Source of the DNA: Alphaproteobacteria bacterium casp-alpha6
Lineage (GTDB): Bacteria > Pseudomonadota > Alphaproteobacteria > Rhodobacterales > Rhodobacteraceae
Assembly (NCBI GenBank): GCA_001510135.1
Contig: LFER01000015.1
Coordinates: forward strand, 23,397 to 87,396
Direction of reading: 5' to 3'
Length of the DNA: 64,000 nt
Each line of letters opens with the position of its first letter. Within the stretch, counting starts at the first letter, position 1. Shown here piece after piece: positions 42,409-50,348 of this stretch. A program made the translations under genes and the position numbers. The notes below the pieces were generated by a model. That model did no database searches and was not told the DNA's origin. It was given only the letters and a program-made list of their open reading frames with translations.

Positions 42409-44702
42409 GCTTGGATGGCCTCTGCATCGCGATCCGCCAGTCGCCAGATTTGATCACGCCCCGCAAGATAAGGGAGCGGCCAATCAGGGGCGGCCCTATC
42501 CCCAATTTTGGTCGCCTCATGCAGGGTCCAGTAAGGATCGGACAGATGGGGGCGCCCCACCGCCACTAGGTCCGCGCGTCCTGCCATGAGAATGGAATTG
42601 GCATGATCTGCCTCGTAAATATTGCCAACAGCGATGGTTTTGATCCCCGTTTCGTTTCGGATACGATCGCTGAAAGGTGTTTGAAACATCCGCCCATAGA
42701 CGGGTTTGGCGTCGATAGATGTTTGTCCGGCTGACACGTCGATCACATCGGCCCCTGCCTGAGCAAAGGCTTTTGCAATATCCACGGCATCCTCAGGGGT
42801 GATACCTTCTTCGCCAAGCCAGTCATTCGCCGATATGCGCACCGACATAGGTTTATGCGCGGGCCATTCAGCACGCATCGCGGCAAAGACTTCCAACGGC
42901 CAGCGCAGTCTGTTTTCCAAGGATCCTCCATATGCGTCTGTTCTGATGTTGGAAGACGGGGAAATGAAAGAAGATAAAAGATATCCATGCGCCGCATGCA
43001 ATTCGATCATGTCAAAACCCGAACGGGCGGCCATTGCGGTGGCGGCAACAAATTGTGCTTTGATTTCGTCCATTTCAGTAAGGGTGATTTCGCGGGGACA
43101 GGCGTTTTCATCCGACCAGGGGATCGCTGAGGCGCTCACAAGGTCCCAGTTGTCCGAGGTCAGCGGTGCATCCATCCGTTCCCAGCCTAGCTGAGTTGAT
43201 CCTTTGCGTCCTGAATGTCCGATCTGGCAGCAGATTTTAGCGTCCGTTTCGCTATGGATAAAATCCGTCAGACGTTTCCAAGACGTTTCATGCTCTGCCT
43301 CATAAAGCCCGGGACAGCCGGGGGTTATTCGCCCCTCTGCCGATACACAGGTCATTTCAGTGAAAATCAACCCCGCGCCGCCTTTGGCCCGTTCGCCATA
43401 ATGCACCAGATGCCAGTCATTGACGCATCCATCCTTTGCTTTGTATTGCGCCATGGGCGACACGACGACGCGATTTTTAAGTGTGAGATCCCCAAGTTTC
43501 AAAGGCGTAAACATGGGCGCACGCAGGGGGGTGTTTGTTTGCACGCCGGCCTGCCTCATGAACCAACGTTCCGCACCTTCGAGCCAGTTTTTATCTCTGA
43601 GGCGCAGGTTTTCGTGACTGATCCTTTGGCTGCGCGTCAGCATCGCATAATTCAGCTGAACGGGATCAAGTCCCAAATAGAGTTCCACCCGTTCAAACCA
43701 TTCCATTGAATTGCGCGCCGCGGATTGGAGTTTCAGAACCTCCAGCCGGCGTTCATCCTCGTAGCGTTGAAAGGCGATGTCGCGGTCGTCCTCTTTATGG
43801 AGATAATCGGCCAGCGCGACTGCGGATTCCAAAGCAAGCTTGGTTCCTGATCCAATTGAAAAATGCGCCGTTGCCGCCGCATCGCCCAAAAGCACAACGT
43901 TTTCATGGCTCCATCTTTCACAGAGAACCCTTGGGAAACGGATCCAGGCTGAGCCACGAATATGGCGGGCGTTGCTCATGAGGGAATGCCCTCCTAGATG
44001 GGCTTTGAAAATCTCTTCGCACAGCGCAATGCTGTCTTGCTGAGACATGTCTGCGAACCCGAAGGCATCAAAAGTATCCTGAGAACATTCCACAATAAAG
44101 GTCGCGGTTTGATCATCAAACTGATAGGCATGTGCCCAGATCCACCCTTTTTCCGTTTCCTCAAAAATAAAGGTGAACGCATCATCGAAGCGTTGATGGG
44201 TGCCAAGCCAGACAAACTGGCAATGCCGCAAATCGATATCGGGTTTAAATTGGTCCTGATAAAGCGTGCGCGTTTTGGAATTTAATCCGTCACTGGCAAC
44301 GACCAGATCATAGGCGGCCTGATAATGGGTGATGCTTTCAATTTCTGTTTCAAACTTCAGTTCAACACCCAATTCGCGCGCCCGTGCCTGAAGCAGGATC
44401 AGAAGTTTTTTACGCCCGATCCCGCAAAACCCGTGTCCGGAAGACACGAGTGTTTCACCTTTGTAATGCAGTGCAATGTCATCCCAATAGGCAAAATGGG
44501 CGCGGATGGCCTCTGCGCTGACGGAATCATTGGCGGCAAGATTGTCAAGCGTTTCGTCAGAGAGCACCACGCCCCAGCCAAAGGTGTCATCGGGTTTGTT
44601 GCGCTCTATCACAACAATGTCATGGCTTGGATCGCGCAATTTCATGGAAATCGCGAAATAAAGCCCAGCCGGTCCGCCCCCCAAACATGCAATCCGCATC
44701 AA
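42405..44702 (-). CDS. Flavin monooxygenase fused to Old Yellow Enzyme (salicylyl-/anthraniloyl-CoA type)
   Basis: 765-residue two-domain enzyme. Residues 1 to about 380 form a PHBH-type FAD monooxygenase: [14 protein letters not shown] at the N-terminus and [27 protein letters not shown] near 270. Residues from about 395 form an FMN reductase of the Old Yellow Enzyme family: [23 protein letters not shown] and [32 protein letters not shown]. This arrangement is that of 2-aminobenzoyl-CoA monooxygenase/reductase of Azoarcus evansii and of salicylyl-CoA 5-hydroxylase. It hydroxylates, and in the former case also reduces, the ring of a CoA ester. No matching CoA ligase is in the same operon. Confidence 0.93.
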   Translation of the reverse strand: MMRIACLGGGPAGLYFAISMKLRDPSHDIVVIERNKPDDTFGWGVVLSDETLDNLAANDSVSAEAIRAHFAYWDDIALHYKGETLVSSGHGFCGIGRKKLLILLQARARELGVELKFETEIESITHYQAAYDLVVASDGLNSKTRTLYQDQFKPDIDLRHCQFVWLGTHQRFDDAFTFIFEETEKGWIWAHAYQFDDQTATFIVECSQDTFDAFGFADMSQQDSIALCEEIFKAHLGGHSLMSNARHIRGSAWIRFPRVLCERWSHENVVLLGDAAATAHFSIGSGTKLALESAVALADYLHKEDDRDIAFQRYEDERRLEVLKLQSAARNSMEWFERVELYLGLDPVQLNYAMLTRSQRISHENLRLRDKNWLEGAERWFMRQAGVQTNTPLRAPMFTPLKLGDLTLKNRVVVSPMAQYKAKDGCVNDWHLVHYGERAKGGAGLIFTEMTCVSAEGRITPGCPGLYEAEHETSWKRLTDFIHSETDAKICCQIGHSGRKGSTQLGWERMDAPLTSDNWDLVSASAIPWSDENACPREITLTEMDEIKAQFVAATAMAARSGFDMIELHAAHGYLLSSFISPSSNIRTDAYGGSLENRLRWPLEVFAAMRAEWPAHKPMSVRISANDWLGEEGITPEDAVDIAKAFAQAGADVIDVSAGQTSIDAKPVYGRMFQTPFSDRIRNETGIKTIAVGNIYEADHANSILMAGRADLVAVGRPHLSDPYWTLHEATKIGDRAAPDWPLPYLAGRDQIWRLADRDAEAIQA

Positions 44703-44752
44703 GATGCCTCATCATTTGCCTAAACGATGAAAGAAGGGTGGCATGTACCTCA

Positions 44753-44790
44753 ATTTATTTCAAGCTTAAAGTTTTAAGGTTAAAATAAAT
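44753..44790. promoter_or_regulatory. 38-bp near-palindrome upstream of the monooxygenase operon
   Basis: Arms ATTTATTT/AAATAAAT and inner arms CTTAAA/TTTAAG share one centre; 16 of 19 positions pair across the centre. The site lies 51-88 bases upstream of the monooxygenase start. It is a good candidate for the operon's own MarR regulator. Symmetry seen, function inferred. Confidence 0.55.
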
Positions 44791-44799
44791 GGCGAGATG

Positions 44800-44886
44800 T
44801 CAGTTGGGTGCGACTGTGACCTGAGTGTTCCATTCTGCACAGAAGGCGGCAAGTTCCGATGGGAAGGGGTGATCCCAAAATAGCGT
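44800..44886 (-). pseudogene. 3' fragment of a DeoR-family regulator gene
   Basis: The minus strand reads TLFWDHPFPSELAAFCAEWN then TQVTVAPN and a TGA stop. It matches the last 28 or so residues of the intact DeoR protein encoded at 47699-48463 (VFSDRPFPAELAALCVEWNT), at roughly 80% nucleotide identity by eye. Nothing upstream continues the gene; the direct repeat at 44890 begins instead. It is a diverged second copy cut at its 5' side. Confidence 0.75.
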
Positions 44887-44889
44887 TAG

Positions 44890-44984
44890 GGGGGGTGGGG
44901 TTACTTGATTGGAAGATGGGGAACATTTGGAAGTTTTTTGAGAGTGCAGAGGGTTGGTTGCATTAAGACTCCCCAAAAAGGCCC
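44890..44984 (+). repeat. Left copy of about 90-bp direct repeat
   Basis: Shares GGGTGGGGTTACTTGA, TTTTTTGAGAGTG and GTTGGTTGCATTAAG-CTCCCCAAA blocks, in the same order and orientation, with 47483-47569. The two copies enclose the AT-richer genes of the island. Each lies next to a DeoR-type 3' end. Origin unknown. Confidence 0.75.
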
Positions 44985-45021
44985 AATCTCATTATTCTGG
45001 GGCAAATTATTGGAGAACTCC

Positions 45022-45597
45022 ATGCGCACCATACTCATAGCATTACTGATGACATTTGCGAGCAAAGTGGTTGCGTTGGCAACGGAAGCGGGCGCTCAGC
45101 CAAATCATGCAATAATAAATCCTCCAGAATGCTACAATAATTTAACCGAAAACGTGGAATTCATAAACAGTGCCTCTGACCGTCAGAAGTTTGCTGCTGG
45201 GATGGCTAGAAGAGACGGTGAAGGTACACCGACGGTTTATCGCTTCAATTATCAATTTGCGCCATCTGAGCTTCAGAGCTTTATAGACCTGCATGAATGC
45301 GCCCACCATCAGGTGGGAGATGTAGACCAGCCACATCCGCCGCGCAATAGCTCAGAGCACCTTATGAACGAGAGCATCGCGGATTGTATTGCTGGATTGA
45401 GGTTTAGAGATGAGTATCAAAAATCTGAAACTGATTTTGAAAAGCTTATAACTGCGTTACGTTCAGACATGGAACAAATTGGCTTTCCAGAAATTAGTGT
45501 TTCAAGCAGAATTTCAAACATAACGCACTGCTATACCAGTTATGGACCTGCCGACATATACATCCGAAATGTGATTAAACAACGCGCCTCGAATTAG
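45022..45597 (+). CDS. Secreted HExxH zinc-metallopeptidase-like protein, family unknown
   Basis: 191-residue protein from the ATG after GGAG (a longer frame from 44905 runs through the repeat and is not favoured). Residues 1-19 are a Sec signal (MRTILIALLMTFASKVVAL). The zinc motif HECAHH is at 91-96 (HExxH) and a glutamate-containing NESIAD at 116-121 is placed like the third ligand of gluzincins. Cysteines at 37, 93, 122 and 170 could form disulfides in the periplasm. I do not recognise the family. It is next to a secreted serine protease gene and inside the repeat-bounded island, with AT-richer codon use than its neighbours. Confidence 0.7.
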   Translation: MRTILIALLMTFASKVVALATEAGAQPNHAIINPPECYNNLTENVEFINSASDRQKFAAGMARRDGEGTPTVYRFNYQFAPSELQSFIDLHECAHHQVGDVDQPHPPRNSSEHLMNESIADCIAGLRFRDEYQKSETDFEKLITALRSDMEQIGFPEISVSSRISNITHCYTSYGPADIYIRNVIKQRASN

Positions 45598-45659
45598 TTA
45601 AGGACAGAAAATGGGTTAACGCCATGCTTAAAATATAAAAGTGAAGAAGGGCAATGCAC

Positions 45660-46325
45660 ATGCGTCTTATATTGATGGTGTTACTAATAGCGTTTGCTGC
45701 AGAGGTTAAAGCAGACGGAGTGAAATCTTGGAACATGGTTTCCTCTTCAGTGTTTTCAGTCCTTCCAACTTGGCCAGGTTATGCAGACCCTGGGTATGGT
45801 GCGCCTCTTGGTACAGCACCTGAAGGTACGGGCTTTGCTATTTCTGAACAGGGTCACATCATCACCGCTGCCCATGTGATATCAAAGGCGACGAAGGTAT
45901 CTGTGAAAAATTCAAAAGGTGAAATTTTTGATGCGGAACCCGTATTTATATCGCATGCGACTGATTTAGCGGTATTAAAAGTTAAAGTGAAAACAGATCA
46001 GGCCTTCTTTTCGCTCAAGCCGCCTGATATTGGAAGTCAAGCTTGTTTGATCAGTAATTCATTCGGTATAGGCATTGGCATTACTTGCGGTGTTGTATCT
46101 GCCACAGGTATCAGCGGTATCGGTTTCAACAAAATTGAAGATTTTGTGCAGACGGATGCTGCGGCAAATCCAGGTTCATCGGGTGGCGCGCTCGTCAATT
46201 CAGATGGTTTGGTTATCGGTATGATGAGCGGCATTTTTACAAAAAATACTGATACAAACGTAGGGGTAAATTTTGCAGTATCTTCAGCGTTGATATTGAA
46301 AACAGTTGGCGATGTTTTGAAATAA
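45660..46325 (+). CDS. Secreted trypsin-like serine protease without PDZ domain
   Basis: 221-residue S1-family (HtrA-like) protease. Signal peptide MRLILMVLLIAFAAEVKA. The catalytic triad is visible as His in ITAAHVIS, Asp in HATDLAVLKV and Ser in NPGSSGGAL. It ends just after the second barrel, so the PDZ domains of DegP/DegS are missing. The second of two in-frame ATGs is chosen because GAAGGG lies 8 bases upstream. It follows the HExxH gene by 62 bases on the same strand; the two may be one transcription unit. Confidence 0.87.
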   Translation: MRLILMVLLIAFAAEVKADGVKSWNMVSSSVFSVLPTWPGYADPGYGAPLGTAPEGTGFAISEQGHIITAAHVISKATKVSVKNSKGEIFDAEPVFISHATDLAVLKVKVKTDQAFFSLKPPDIGSQACLISNSFGIGIGITCGVVSATGISGIGFNKIEDFVQTDAAANPGSSGGALVNSDGLVIGMMSGIFTKNTDTNVGVNFAVSSALILKTVGDVLK

Positions 46326-46446
46326 CCAAAATTATCAAAGGGGCCTTGGTCTCAGTTCTGGAGAAATGACGATGCGTAGAATTTCTTTTATTGACCGTTT
46401 CCCATATTCGTAAACCCTGCAAGACTTATTAAATTATATTCATAGC

Positions 46447-47340
46447 TTATTTGATCGGCGGTATTGGAAGTATGGAAACACCTTCGTAAAGAGTATAACT
46501 ATGCTCAAGACTATACCAATCGCCGACATCCCCGTCTTCTGGATGTGGATCGCTGTGTAATTGTAATTTTCCGATTAAAGCATTCGTGACCCCAAATTGC
46601 ACATCGCTTTCGATTAGTTCGGTTTCATCTACATACGTTTGGTTTACTAAGGTTTTATAGCCCTCCTTGTAGGCCAAAACATGTATATGTGCCGGTCTAA
46701 AAGGATGGCGATTTTGAACATTTAACAGTTCGCCAACGGTCGTATGAGTTGGGATTGGGTATCCAATTGGCTTAACTGTCCGAAATTTCACTTTACCATC
46801 CGTGCCTGTGCAAAACTTTCCCCGTAAATTATATTCAGTTTGGCTATCATCTTGATTTTCATAAAGTCCAACGGGAGAAGCGTGCCATATATCGACCATC
46901 AAGTCATTGATGGGATTGTTATTGCTGTCTATAAATTTAAGGTCCACATATAGGCAGGGACCAGGCGTTTGGGAGCGCACTAATGTGCCACCTTGCGGGG
47001 TGGTTGGTTGATTAAGTCTCCAGAATGGTCCCAACACAGATTGTGTTGTTTCAGTGGTCCCATTGTTTCCGTTATTGAGAAGGCATACGAGGCTGGAGAT
47101 CCCAAGAGAACCTGCCATCAACACAAATTCATTATGTTTGTTATTACTTTGTTGACCCATTTTGTTCAGTAATTTTGTGGCGTTTTGAAATTCTTCTTCA
47201 GTGAGTTGAACATCTCTCACAAAACTATGCAGATGGTGCACAAGGCTCACCATAATTTCGCGAAGACGAGGCTCCTTGGTTTGCTCCATGACCTTTAAGA
47301 CTGCTGGGGTCAGTTCAGACTCTTTTGAAATAATTGGCAT
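46447..47340 (-). CDS. Intradiol ring-cleavage dioxygenase (catechol/hydroxyquinol 1,2-dioxygenase family)
   Basis: 297-residue Fe(III) dioxygenase that cleaves a catechol-type ring between its hydroxyls. Iron ligands appear as Tyr in SPVGLYENQD, Tyr in PIGYPIPTHT, and two His in RPAHIHVLA. The N-terminal helical dimerisation domain precedes QSVLGPFWR. The nearest relatives by pattern are hydroxyquinol/chlorocatechol 1,2-dioxygenases. It is an orphan: no muconate cycloisomerase or other catechol genes lie nearby. Its AT-rich codon use and position inside the repeat-bounded island suggest transfer. Confidence 0.88.
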   Translation of the reverse strand: MPIISKESELTPAVLKVMEQTKEPRLREIMVSLVHHLHSFVRDVQLTEEEFQNATKLLNKMGQQSNNKHNEFVLMAGSLGISSLVCLLNNGNNGTTETTQSVLGPFWRLNQPTTPQGGTLVRSQTPGPCLYVDLKFIDSNNNPINDLMVDIWHASPVGLYENQDDSQTEYNLRGKFCTGTDGKVKFRTVKPIGYPIPTHTTVGELLNVQNRHPFRPAHIHVLAYKEGYKTLVNQTYVDETELIESDVQFGVTNALIGKLQLHSDPHPEDGDVGDWYSLEHSYTLYEGVSILPIPPIK

Positions 47341-47698
47341 TCAAGTTCTCTCCATGTCTGGCATTACACCCCCAAGCTTATGCGGGTATGTGAAAATATA
47401 GCTGATATTTTATTTGGCTACACCAGTAGCAAAGCAGCTGCGCTGCATAAATGCTTTTGTGGTGAGTGGCCGGTCATGTGAGGCGGGGTGGGGTTACTTG
47501 AGTGGAACCTGTAGAAGGTTTTTGAGAGTGGAGAGTGTTGGTTGCATTAAGGCTCCCCAAAGAGGGCCCTGTTGCAAATCATCAAGTAAACCGCAATCAC
47601 CCCTCCGATAGGATCGCTGGTAAGATTGAACGCCCGTCGCTGATCTTTTCGCAGAGCGCGCATCACCTCAAACCCCTTGATGGTCGCGTAAGCCGTCT
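47341..47698. other. Gap with repeat copy and IS6 relic
   Basis: This 358-base gap holds the upstream region of the intradiol dioxygenase gene, the right copy of the direct repeat (47483-47569) and an IS6-type transposase fragment. No other gene is seen. Confidence 0.6.
47483..47569 (+). repeat. Right copy of about 90-bp direct repeat
   Basis: Imperfect copy of 44890-44984 in direct orientation. It ends at the inner edge of an IS6-type terminal sequence that begins at about 47565, whereas the left copy has no such sequence. Confidence 0.75.
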
Positions 47699-47715
47699 TC
47701 ATCGCCTTGAAACCA
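47565..47715 (-). mobile_element. IS6-family insertion sequence remnant (transposase C-terminus and end)
   Basis: On the minus strand the frame reads GFKAMKTAYATIKGFEVMRA, then LRKDQRRAFNLTSDPIGG, the C-terminal pattern of IS6/IS26-like DDE transposases. It ends at GGCCCTGTTGCAAA (47565-47578 on plus), which matches 13 of 14 positions of the IS26 inverted repeat GGCACTGTTGCAAA. The N-terminal three quarters and the other end are missing. The broken end joins the DeoR gene, whose last few codons and stop come from IS sequence. Confidence 0.75.
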
Positions 47716-48463
47716 TCACATTGGTGTTCCATTCAACACATAAGGCGGCAAGTTCCGCTGGGAAAGGGCGATCACTAAAGACAGTGTCAATATCCCTGAG
47801 GGATGCGATGCGGACCGGTGCGCTGCGGGTGAATTTTGTATGGTCGCTGACCAGAAAGGTTTTGCGCGACTGACGCAGGATTGTTTGGCTCACGGCGACT
47901 TCTTGGATGTCGAAATCCAAAAGGTCGCCTTCGAGATCAAGAGCCGAACAACCAATAACGGCGATGTCGAATTTAAATTGCCGGATTGTGTCGGCGGCAA
48001 GGTTGCCCACCAGTCCCCCATCCGCACGGCGAAGCTGACCGCCAGTGACCAAAACCTCGCATTCAGCATTATGGGCGAGAATATTGGCCACATTCATGTT
48101 ATTTGTCACCACCATCAGGTTTTTATGCTGCATCAGCTCTTCGGCGACCGCTTCGGTCGAAGTGCCGATATTAAGAAATATCGATACATTGTCTGGAACT
48201 TCGGCCGCGCAGGCTTTGGCGATGGCGCGTTTGGCCTCTGTGTTGAGGGTGCGGCGTTCGTTATATCCGATATTTACTGTGCCAGATGGTAACACAGCTC
48301 CGCCATGCACCCGTTCCAAGTGACCAGAGGCGGCAAGATCTGACAAATCCCGCCGAATTGTTTGTACGGCAACTCCGAAATGCTGGGATAATTCGTCAAC
48401 GGTGACTTTTCCAGCCGTGCGCGCAATTTCAAGAATTTCTGGATGGCGGAACGTTTGCGACAT
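47699..48463 (-). CDS. DeoR/GlpR-type transcriptional regulator
   Basis: 254-residue repressor with an N-terminal DeoR helix-turn-helix (ILEIARTAGKVTVDELSQHFGVAVQTIRRDLSDLAASGHLERVHGGAV) and a sugar-phosphate-binding C-terminal domain (SIFLNIGTSTEAVAEELMQH, then VIGCSALDLEGDLLDFD). It is divergent from glpD and probably controls it in response to glycerol 3-phosphate, as GlpR does. Its last residues (about VSRR) are replaced by IS6-derived sequence; the old 3' end is preserved in the fragment at 44800-44886. The replacement affects only the tail and the protein is likely functional. Confidence 0.92.
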   Translation of the reverse strand: MSQTFRHPEILEIARTAGKVTVDELSQHFGVAVQTIRRDLSDLAASGHLERVHGGAVLPSGTVNIGYNERRTLNTEAKRAIAKACAAEVPDNVSIFLNIGTSTEAVAEELMQHKNLMVVTNNMNVANILAHNAECEVLVTGGQLRRADGGLVGNLAADTIRQFKFDIAVIGCSALDLEGDLLDFDIQEVAVSQTILRQSRKTFLVSDHTKFTRSAPVRIASLRDIDTVFSDRPFPAELAALCVEWNTNVMVSRR

Positions 48464-48471
48464 CTGGGATC

Positions 48472-48486
48472 TTTCGTTTTTGTTCG
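48472..48486. promoter_or_regulatory. TTCG repeat, possible DeoR-family operator
   Basis: TTTCGTTTTTGTTCG lies 9 bases before the deoR start, and a complementary-sense CGAAACGAAG lies at 48656-48665 nearer glpD. DeoR/GlpR proteins recognise repeated TTCG/CGAA elements. The assignment is tentative because the region is AT-rich. Confidence 0.3.
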
Positions 48487-48731
48487 ATTATATCCCATTA
48501 TACAGGATATTCCGACAAAAGAGTTGGAAAATTAGAAGTAAAAAACAAGAAAAAATTCATGATGTGTCAAAATAAGTGGATTTTTTTGATTAAATTCCCG
48601 CGAAACTTCCAAAATTACCTGTATGAAATTAGAACCAAAAAGAAAATAAAAGAACCGAAACGAAGATTTTCCTTGCGAAACCTGATTAAAAATATCATCA
48701 ACAACGGGGCCATTTGGAGTCGGAGCAATCT

Positions 48732-50345
48732 TTGGAACATAAGGACAACCCGAAGATCAGTGATATTTTTATCATTGGGGGCGGCATCAACGGATGCGGC
48801 ATTGCGCGCGATGCGGCGGGGCGCGGGTATTCTGTTGTGATGGCTGAAATGGATGATTTGGCCTCTGCGACGTCATCCGCATCGACCAAATTGTTCCACG
48901 GCGGCCTTAGGTATCTTGAATATTTCGAGATCCGCTTGGTCCGTGAGGCCCTTTTGGAACGTGAAGCTTTGCTCCGTGCTATGCCCCATATTTCTTGGCC
49001 GATGCGATTTGTTTTGCCCTATCATAAAGATATGCGTTTTGCCTCTGACACGCCGGCTTCTCGGGTTCTTGGCAGGGTGTTTCCATGGATGAAGGGGCGT
49101 CGTCCGGACTGGATAATCCGTCTGGGGCTTTGGATCTATGATCATTTGGGGGGGCGCAAAATTCTTCCTGCGACCAAAACACTTTCCTTGGCAGAGGGAC
49201 CAGAGGGAGCGCCCCTTTGGGATCATTTCCAAAAGGCCTATGAATATTCTGACTGTTGGATCGAAGACTCTCGGCTTGTCATTTTAAATGCCCGCGACGC
49301 AGAGGCACGCGGTGCTGAAATTCTTACACGCACTGAGGTGATAGGTGCAACGTGCAAAGACGGTGTTTGGCGGATTGAAACGCGTTGCCGAAAAACGGGA
49401 AAGATCAACCTTCATCAGGCGCGCATGCTGGTGAATGCGGCGGGCCCCTGGGTGGGGGACATCCTTCAGAACAGGCTGCGGTTAAACACGACTGAAGGCG
49501 TGCGGCTCGTCCGTGGATCCCATATTGTGACCCCGAAGCTTTTTGACCATGACAAATGCTATTTTTTCCAAGGTGAAGATGGGCGCATCATCTTTGCCAT
49601 TCCTTATGAAACAGATTTCACTTTGATCGGGACCACCGATGTGGATCATCCCGACCCATCGCAGCGACCTGAATGCAGCGATGTGGAAAAAGCGTATCTC
49701 ATCGCATTTGCAAATCAGTATTTTAAAAAGGCAATCGGTCTCAAGGATATTGTTTGGACATATTCGGGTGTCAGGCCCCTTTATGATGATGGGGCGCTTA
49801 CGGCCTCTGCGGCAACGCGGGATTACACGCTAAAGGTGGATCGCTCTGCCGGTGCACCGGTGCTGAATATCTTTGGCGGAAAAATAACGACCTACCGACG
49901 GCTTGCCGAAACTGCGATGGATAAAATCCAATCGCAGATTTCGGGGGATGGGATGTCTTGGACCGCAGGCGTTGCGCTCCCCGGGGGGAATTTTCCGGTT
50001 GACGGGGTTGCGGATCTGATTGACGGCTTAAAAACGCGGTATGCATTTCTTACAGATAAATGGGCGCGCCGCTTGGTGCGTGCCTATGGGACGGATGCCG
50101 CCGAAGTTCTTGGGTATGCCAAGGCAGTAGAAGATTTGGGCCAAGATTTTGGAGCGACTCTTTTCGAAGCAGAAGTGCTCTGGCTCATGCAGCATGAATT
50201 TGCACAAACTTCAGAAGATGTGCTTTGGCGGCGCAGTAAACTGGGCCTTCGGTTGAACGTACAGCAGGCCCAGAACCTTGAGACTTGGATGCAAAACGCG
50301 CAGCGCGACCATTCGGCTCTGCGCGCCTTTATCAAAGCATCTTAA
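48732..50345 (+). CDS. glpD: Glycerol-3-phosphate dehydrogenase, aerobic
   Basis: Membrane-associated FAD enzyme oxidising sn-glycerol 3-phosphate to dihydroxyacetone phosphate and passing electrons to quinone. 537 residues from a TTG with GGAG 6 bases upstream; a TTG 18 bases earlier is the alternative, and no ATG is available before the FAD motif. FAD motif DIFIIGGGINGCGIARDAAGRG is at the N-terminus. SSASTKLFHGGLRYLE, TPKLFDHDKCYFFQGEDGRIIFAIPYE and YSGVRPLYDDG are typical GlpD stretches. It is divergent from its likely regulator. No glpK or glpF is seen here. Confidence 0.94.
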   Translation: MEHKDNPKISDIFIIGGGINGCGIARDAAGRGYSVVMAEMDDLASATSSASTKLFHGGLRYLEYFEIRLVREALLEREALLRAMPHISWPMRFVLPYHKDMRFASDTPASRVLGRVFPWMKGRRPDWIIRLGLWIYDHLGGRKILPATKTLSLAEGPEGAPLWDHFQKAYEYSDCWIEDSRLVILNARDAEARGAEILTRTEVIGATCKDGVWRIETRCRKTGKINLHQARMLVNAAGPWVGDILQNRLRLNTTEGVRLVRGSHIVTPKLFDHDKCYFFQGEDGRIIFAIPYETDFTLIGTTDVDHPDPSQRPECSDVEKAYLIAFANQYFKKAIGLKDIVWTYSGVRPLYDDGALTASAATRDYTLKVDRSAGAPVLNIFGGKITTYRRLAETAMDKIQSQISGDGMSWTAGVALPGGNFPVDGVADLIDGLKTRYAFLTDKWARRLVRAYGTDAAEVLGYAKAVEDLGQDFGATLFEAEVLWLMQHEFAQTSEDVLWRRSKLGLRLNVQQAQNLETWMQNAQRDHSALRAFIKAS

Positions 50346-50348
50346 TAT

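Noticed and set aside
44905..45021. 39-residue N-terminal extension of the HExxH protein
   Set aside because: The extension is translated repeat sequence, while a start with ribosome site and signal peptide lies at 45022.
47547..47732. Independent 61-residue gene
   Set aside because: It is the C-terminal part of an IS6 transposase read out of the deoR 3' end, with no own start.
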